Of a DNA stretch of 64,000 nucleotides, positions 60,860-64,000 are shown piece by piece. The notes below the pieces were generated by a model. It did not search any database. It had not been told where the DNA came from and worked only from the letters and a program-made list of their open reading frames with translations. Both the position numbers and the translations under genes were made by a program. The first letter of the stretch is position 1, and the number at the start of each line of letters is the position of its first letter. Origin of the DNA: JACDAN01 sp963847235 (GTDB lineage: Bacteria; Actinomycetota; Thermoleophilia; Gaiellales; Gaiellaceae); the NCBI GenBank assembly GCA_963847235.1, contig CAWJYU010000003.1, positions 1 to 64,000 on the forward strand. Reading direction: 5' to 3'.

Positions 60860-62056
60860 ATGTCAAAGGAATCATTCGCGGGTCTCGGCGTGGCCGAACC
60901 GATCGCCGCTGCACTCGCGCGGCGGTCGATTCACACGCCGTTCTCGATCCAGTCACTCGTCATCCCGGACGCCCTGGCCGGGAACGACGTCCTGGCCAAG
61001 TCCCCCACGGGGTCGGGCAAGACCATCGCGTTCGCCGCGCCGATCGTCCAGCGCCTCGACGCCGCCGACGCGCGTCCCTCGGCACTCGTCCTCGTCCCCA
61101 CCAGGGAGCTCGCGACGCAGGTCGCCGAGGAGTTCGAGGACATCGGGCGAACGAGGGGCCTGCGCGTCACGGCCGTGTACGGCGGCACCTCGGTGTCCGC
61201 GCAGGGGAAGGCGGCAAAGAGCGCACACATCCTCGTCGCGACCCCCGGCCGGCTCCAGGATCTCGCGAACCGACGGTTGGTCAACCTCGATGGCATCCGC
61301 ATCCTCGTCCTCGACGAGGCCGACCGGATGCTCGACATGGGCTTTCAGCCACAGGTCGATGCGATCGTCAGGCGGCTGCCGAAGAAGCGGCAGACGATGT
61401 TCTTCTCGGCCACGCTCGACGGTGAGGTCGCCGAGCTCGCTCGGGCGTACACGCACAACCCGAGCCGCGTCGACGGCCAGCTCCCGGGCGCGGTCGAGGT
61501 AGGAGAGACCGATCACCGATTCGTCGGAGTGACCGCCGACAGCAAGGTGGAGACGCTGGTGGAGATCCTTGGCCACGACGAGGGCCTCACGCTCGTCTTC
61601 GTGCGGACGAAGCGCGGCGCCGACCGGCTGGTGCAAAGGCTGCGGCGGCACGGAGTCAAGGCGGCCGCGATGCACGGCGACATGGGCCAGGGTGCCCGAG
61701 AGCGTGCGCTCGCACAGTTCGAGGCGGGCAAGGTCAAGACCCTCGTCGCGACCGACGTTGCGGCGCGGGGCCTCGACCTCGACAACATCTCACACGTGAT
61801 CAACTTCGATCCACCGGCCGACAACACCGGATACACCCATCGGGTCGGGCGGACCGCCCGCGCCGGACGAGACGGCACCGGCATCACGCTCGTGCTGCCC
61901 GAGCAGCAGGCCGAGGTCAGCCACGTCGCGCGGAGCGTCGGTGAGCACGAGCAGTTCGAGCAGCAGGGCATGCGCGTCGCACCCAAGCGACTCGTCTATT
62001 CGGGCCGGGGGCGGCGCTCCAAGTGGGGCCCGCCGCGGCAGCGGCGGAAGATCTAG
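60860..62056 (+). CDS. DEAD-box RNA helicase
   Basis: The 398-residue protein begins SKESFAGLGVAEPIAAALARRSIHTPFSIQSLVIP (Q motif), with motif I SPTGSGKT, Ia PTRELATQ, II DEAD, III SATL, and the C-terminal domain motifs LVFVRTKRGADRL, ATDVAARGLDLD and HRVGRTARAG. It is a minimal helicase with a short basic tail (GRGRRSKWGPPRQRRKI). AAGGAG precedes the ATG. The 140-bp region from the GH1 promoter to this gene may be a long leader, as is common for cold-shock helicases, but I see no defined element there. Confidence 0.93.
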   Translation: MSKESFAGLGVAEPIAAALARRSIHTPFSIQSLVIPDALAGNDVLAKSPTGSGKTIAFAAPIVQRLDAADARPSALVLVPTRELATQVAEEFEDIGRTRGLRVTAVYGGTSVSAQGKAAKSAHILVATPGRLQDLANRRLVNLDGIRILVLDEADRMLDMGFQPQVDAIVRRLPKKRQTMFFSATLDGEVAELARAYTHNPSRVDGQLPGAVEVGETDHRFVGVTADSKVETLVEILGHDEGLTLVFVRTKRGADRLVQRLRRHGVKAAAMHGDMGQGARERALAQFEAGKVKTLVATDVAARGLDLDNISHVINFDPPADNTGYTHRVGRTARAGRDGTGITLVLPEQQAEVSHVARSVGEHEQFEQQGMRVAPKRLVYSGRGRRSKWGPPRQRRKI

Positions 62057-62856
62057 GAGGGATTGGCGAGACGTCGCTCGTCGCAGGGGTGCGATGGTCG
62101 TTCCGAGGCAAGGACGCAGGGAGCGTTCGTATCGAATGAGATACGGGCGCGACTGAGGACGCAGTCCTCGGGGCGAGCAGCCCGGCCCTGCGGCTCAGCA
62201 GGGCGTTTCGCCGATCCCTCCCTAGGACGAAGGACCACCGCGACGGCCGCGTACTGGCACGCGGCCGCCGCGATCACGAGCGCGTGAAAGAGCTCGTGGT
62301 AGCCGAACACGGTTGGGATTGGATCGGGCCGACCGCTGGCGTACACGACGGCGCCGCCCGTGTAGAGAACACCTCCGATCGCGAGCAGGAGGATGCCGGC
62401 CAGGCCGGCGTGGTCCCAGAGTTGCGGGAGGGCCAGGACCCCGACCCAGCCGAGAGCGATCCCGAGCGCGGCGGCGAGCCATTTGGGCCCGTCCACCCAT
62501 GCCAGCTTGAGGACGATCGCCGCGAGCGCGCCGCCCCAGACGATCGGGAGGACGGTCCAGCGCCACGCGCCCGAGAGCACGAGCAATCCGAAGGGCGTGT
62601 ACGTCCCGGCGATCAGGAGGTAGATCGCGGCGTGGTCGAGGCGCCGCATCCAGCGCCTCGGCCCGGGCCGCCACGTGATCCGGTGGTAGAGCGCGCTGAT
62701 GCCGAACATGGTCGCCAGGGCGGCGGCGAAGACGGCGGCCGAGACTTTCTCGCTCGCCCCAGACGCAACCACGACGAGTGCGGCGCCGAAAACGAGCGAG
62801 ACGAAGAAGGCGTACTGGTGGAGGACGCCGCGAAGGCGTGGTCGCGTTGCATCCAT
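62053..62856 (-). CDS. hemolysin III/YqfA family membrane protein with repeat-encoded tail
   Basis: From the ATG at 62856 (DATRPRLRGVLHQYAFFVSLVFGAAL) the first ~210 residues have seven helices and the metal motifs of the PAQR/HlyIII group: FGISALYHRITW, RRLDHAAIYLLIAGTYTPF and FGYHELFHALVIAAA. The normal end is about residue 210. The remaining ~57 residues are polar, unlike the family, and are encoded entirely by the structured repeat at 62055-62226. The stop overlaps the helicase stop. Confidence 0.85.
   Translation of the reverse strand: MDATRPRLRGVLHQYAFFVSLVFGAALVVVASGASEKVSAAVFAAALATMFGISALYHRITWRPGPRRWMRRLDHAAIYLLIAGTYTPFGLLVLSGAWRWTVLPIVWGGALAAIVLKLAWVDGPKWLAAALGIALGWVGVLALPQLWDHAGLAGILLLAIGGVLYTGGAVVYASGRPDPIPTVFGYHELFHALVIAAAACQYAAVAVVLRPREGSAKRPAEPQGRAARPEDCVLSRARISFDTNAPCVLASERPSHPCDERRLANPS
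62055..62226 (+). repeat. structured repeat, copy B (candidate structured RNA or ERIC-like element)
   Basis: Outer arms: CTAGG plus AGGGATTGGCGAGACG on the left pair with CGTTTCGCCGATCCCT plus CCTAG on the right, with the non-Watson-Crick positions being G-U on the plus strand. The core 62073-62199 aligns with copy A reversed, including AAGGACGCAGGGAGC (62110-62124) identical in both. The central hairpin GCGTTCGTATC/GATACGGGCGC has two G-U pairs and two compensatory changes relative to copy A. It lies between the converging helicase and hemolysin-III genes and would be the 3' end of the helicase transcript. Confidence 0.7.
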
Positions 62857-62877
62857 GCGGCCGAGCATAGATGCGGT

Positions 62878-63036
62878 TTATGAAACCGGTGCTCCACGGG
62901 TTGAGCTGTGGGCGCGCCGCGCCGCCGCGGCAGTTGCCTCGGCGGCGCGGAGGACCTGTGTGACCAGCCAGATCAGCAGGAGGGCGACGACCACTGCCGT
63001 CCAGAACAGCCGGCGCTTCAAGCGACGTCGCCTCAC
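62878..63036 (-). CDS. small single-helix membrane protein
   Basis: A GTG at 63036 overlapping the cupin stop gives 52 residues: a very basic start (RRRRLKRR), one transmembrane helix (LFWTAVVVALLLIWLVTQVL) and an Ala-rich tail. No family is recognised. Translation coupling to the cupin gene (GTGA overlap) is the main support for it being real. Confidence 0.5.
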   Translation of the reverse strand: MRRRRLKRRLFWTAVVVALLLIWLVTQVLRAAEATAAAARRAHSSTRGAPVS

Positions 63037-63611
63037 GCGGTGACTGCCTCGCTCTCGGCCGGCGCCGCCGTCGAGGTGTAGGTCGGCTTGTAGCCGAGCA
63101 GACGGCCGGCAGGTGCGCCGAGTGCCAGGCCGACCCGCTGCATCCAGGCCGGCGGGAAGGCCAGCTGCACCGTGTCGAACGTGTCGCGAGCGATCACGGC
63201 GAGCCGGAGCGGGTTCGGCAGCCCCTTCTTGTTGGTCATGCCGTCGGCGGCGAGCGAGAACATCGTCTCGATCAGCTGCTCGAACTTGAGCGCCGGTCGA
63301 ACCTCGCAGACGAAGTGCGCCTCCTCGTCGCCGGCGTTCCAGAACTGGTGCTTCGTGCCGGCCGGAACGAGGATCCGGTCGCCGGGCCCCGCCGGCAGCT
63401 CCTGGCCGTCGAGCTTGAGCGTGAGCGAGCCCTTGAGCACCTCGAAGCGCTCGTCCTGGGAGGGGTGGACGTGCGCCGCCGCAACGGCGCCGTTCGGCTT
63501 CACGAAGCACTCGATCACGACGGCCTCGCCGTTCGTCTCCGCGGACGTCTTCCGGAAGACGATGCGCTCGCCGGTGACCGGGTTCTCGATCGAATCTCCT
63601 GCGTGAATCAT
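63033..63611 (-). CDS. cupin-domain protein
   Basis: The 192-residue protein has a good AAAGGAG before its ATG. The cupin barrel spans about 30-110, with the metal motifs HVHPSQDERFEVLKGSL (G-x5-HxH-x4-E type) and VPAGTKHQFWNAG. The C-terminal 70 residues include FPPAWMQRVGLALGAPAGRLLGYKP, a hydrophobic segment that may associate with the membrane. It probably binds a metal; enzymatic activity is not evident. It is divergent from the SARP gene. Confidence 0.87.
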   Translation of the reverse strand: MIHAGDSIENPVTGERIVFRKTSAETNGEAVVIECFVKPNGAVAAAHVHPSQDERFEVLKGSLTLKLDGQELPAGPGDRILVPAGTKHQFWNAGDEEAHFVCEVRPALKFEQLIETMFSLAADGMTNKKGLPNPLRLAVIARDTFDTVQLAFPPAWMQRVGLALGAPAGRLLGYKPTYTSTAAPAESEAVTA

Positions 63612-63658
63612 GTTGAGCTCCTTTCGTTCGATTGACGCCTCGAACGATCGGGCACTGC

Positions 63659-63691
63659 GCTTACGGCCCGCTTACGGCAGGCTTACGACGG
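63659..63691 (+). promoter_or_regulatory. three 11-bp direct repeats, candidate SARP binding site
   Basis: GCTTACGGCCC, GCTTACGGCAG and GCTTACGACGG follow one another with exact 11-bp period, sharing GCTTACG. SARP/BTAD regulators bind direct heptamer repeats spaced 11 bp on one face of DNA. The repeats sit in the 79-bp gap between the divergent cupin and SARP genes and end at the SARP start codon. Confidence 0.6.
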
Positions 63692-64000
63692 TGACCTCTG
63701 CGGACAGGGGGAGGCTCGAGTTTCGGCTGCTGGGCCCGCTCGAAGTGGAGAGCGGCGGCGCCGTCCTGCCCGTGGGTGGGCCGCGCCAGCGCTCCCTCCT
63801 GGCGTTTCTGCTCCTCCATTCGAACGAGGTCGTCAGGCGTGACGCGCTGATCGACGCGCTCTGGGGCGAGGATCCGCCCGCGCGCGTTCAGAACGCCCTC
63901 CAGGTCGCCGTCCATGCCCTGCGGAAGCTGCTCGGGTCGGACCGCATCGAGACGGTCGGTGACGGCTACCGGCTGCGGGTCGAGGCGGGCGAGCTCGACC
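63691..64000 (+). CDS. SARP/BTAD-family transcriptional regulator, 5' part
   Basis: From a GTG at 63691 the frame is open to the window end: TSADRGRLEFRLLGPLEVESGGAVLPVGGPRQRSLLAFLLLHSNEVVRRDALIDALWGEDPPARVQNALQVAVHALRKLLG. This is the OmpR-like winged helix of SARP/AfsR-type activators. The bacterial transcriptional activation domain, and any ATPase or TPR part, lie beyond the window. The start is uncertain because the repeats run right up to it; no Shine-Dalgarno is apparent. Confidence 0.88.
   Translation, partial: MTSADRGRLEFRLLGPLEVESGGAVLPVGGPRQRSLLAFLLLHSNEVVRRDALIDALWGEDPPARVQNALQVAVHALRKLLGSDRIETVGDGYRLRVEAGELD

Noticed and set aside
62100..62160. Similarity of GGACGCAGGGAGC to the GACGCAAAGC core of c-di-GMP-I riboswitches
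   Set aside because: The tetraloop and receptor, the second helix and the surrounding conserved bases of that class are absent, and copy B sits at a convergent gene end, not in a leader.
6129..62226. The two structured repeats as ends of one composite transposon or MITE pair
   Set aside because: The copies are 56 kb apart around ordinary housekeeping genes. The outer inverted repeats differ between copies, and no transposase or target-site duplication is seen.

Overview
This is a GC-rich, gene-dense chromosomal window from an actinobacterium. The gene order fhaA-fhaB-pstP-rodA-pbpA-pknB, the opcA partner of glucose-6-phosphate dehydrogenase, a deazaflavin (F420-type) nitroreductase-family protein and a SARP/BTAD regulator are all actinobacterial hallmarks. 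The mixture, with a three-kinase cell-wall block, a fused CoxB-cytochrome c and a LacI-controlled glycosidase locus, would fit a deep-branching soil lineage such as Thermoleophilia, but that assignment is inference. I see no rRNA, tRNA, CRISPR array, prophage or transposase gene.

Layout. 1-3.7 kb: a SIMPL-domain protein, a sulfurtransferase, an HNH nuclease and two membrane proteins. 3.7-15.5 kb: signalling and cell-wall block (Ser/Thr kinase, FhaA, FhaB, PP2C phosphatase, RodA/FtsW, class B PBP, PASTA kinase PknB, Ddl, then an opposing kinase with a discoidin-like ectodomain). 15.5-21.9 kb: gabT/pdxH divergent pair, DNA polymerase IV, aldo/keto reductase, dCTP deaminase, epimerase, SRPBCC and deazaflavin proteins. 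21.9-29.8 kb: pentose-phosphate and glycolysis cluster (tkt, rpiB, tal, pgi, gnd, zwf, opcA). 29.8-33.5 kb: a PAS histidine kinase/response regulator pair, a STAS protein, an amidase. 33.5-37.6 kb: cytochrome c oxidase genes (ctaB, ctaD, coxB). 37.6-45.9 kb: Kelch protein, stress proteins, a PadR/S41 protease operon, a phosphotransferase, an MFS carrier. 45.9-50.2 kb: polar amino-acid ABC importer and two membrane proteins. 50.4-60.7 kb: LacI regulator, retaining-type glycosidase, family-5 ABC importer and GH1 beta-glucosidase, together a probable beta-glycoside oligosaccharide uptake and hydrolysis locus. 60.8-64 kb: DEAD-box helicase, hemolysin-III protein, cupin, and the start of a SARP regulator.

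The most unusual content is non-coding. A ~165-175 bp structured repeat occurs twice, at 6129-6293 and 62055-62226 in opposite orientation. The cores align over ~125 bp, yet each copy is closed by a long inverted repeat whose sequence is different in the two copies but self-complementary in each. Compensatory pairs and G-U wobbles all point to one strand. There are also three families of short odd-length palindromes, usually in pairs between genes and once inside the pgi reading frame. Candidate operators are visible for the SARP, LacI and PadR regulators.

Many conserved genes carry single-base frame disruptions (SIMPL, dinB, dcd, gnd, zwf, opcA, phosphotransferase, an ABC ATPase, lacI, the glycosidase, an ABC permease). 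The downstream protein sequence stays well conserved in the shifted frame, so these look mostly like uncorrected indel errors of a draft assembly rather than gene decay. I give coordinates of whole restored genes and mark the break points.
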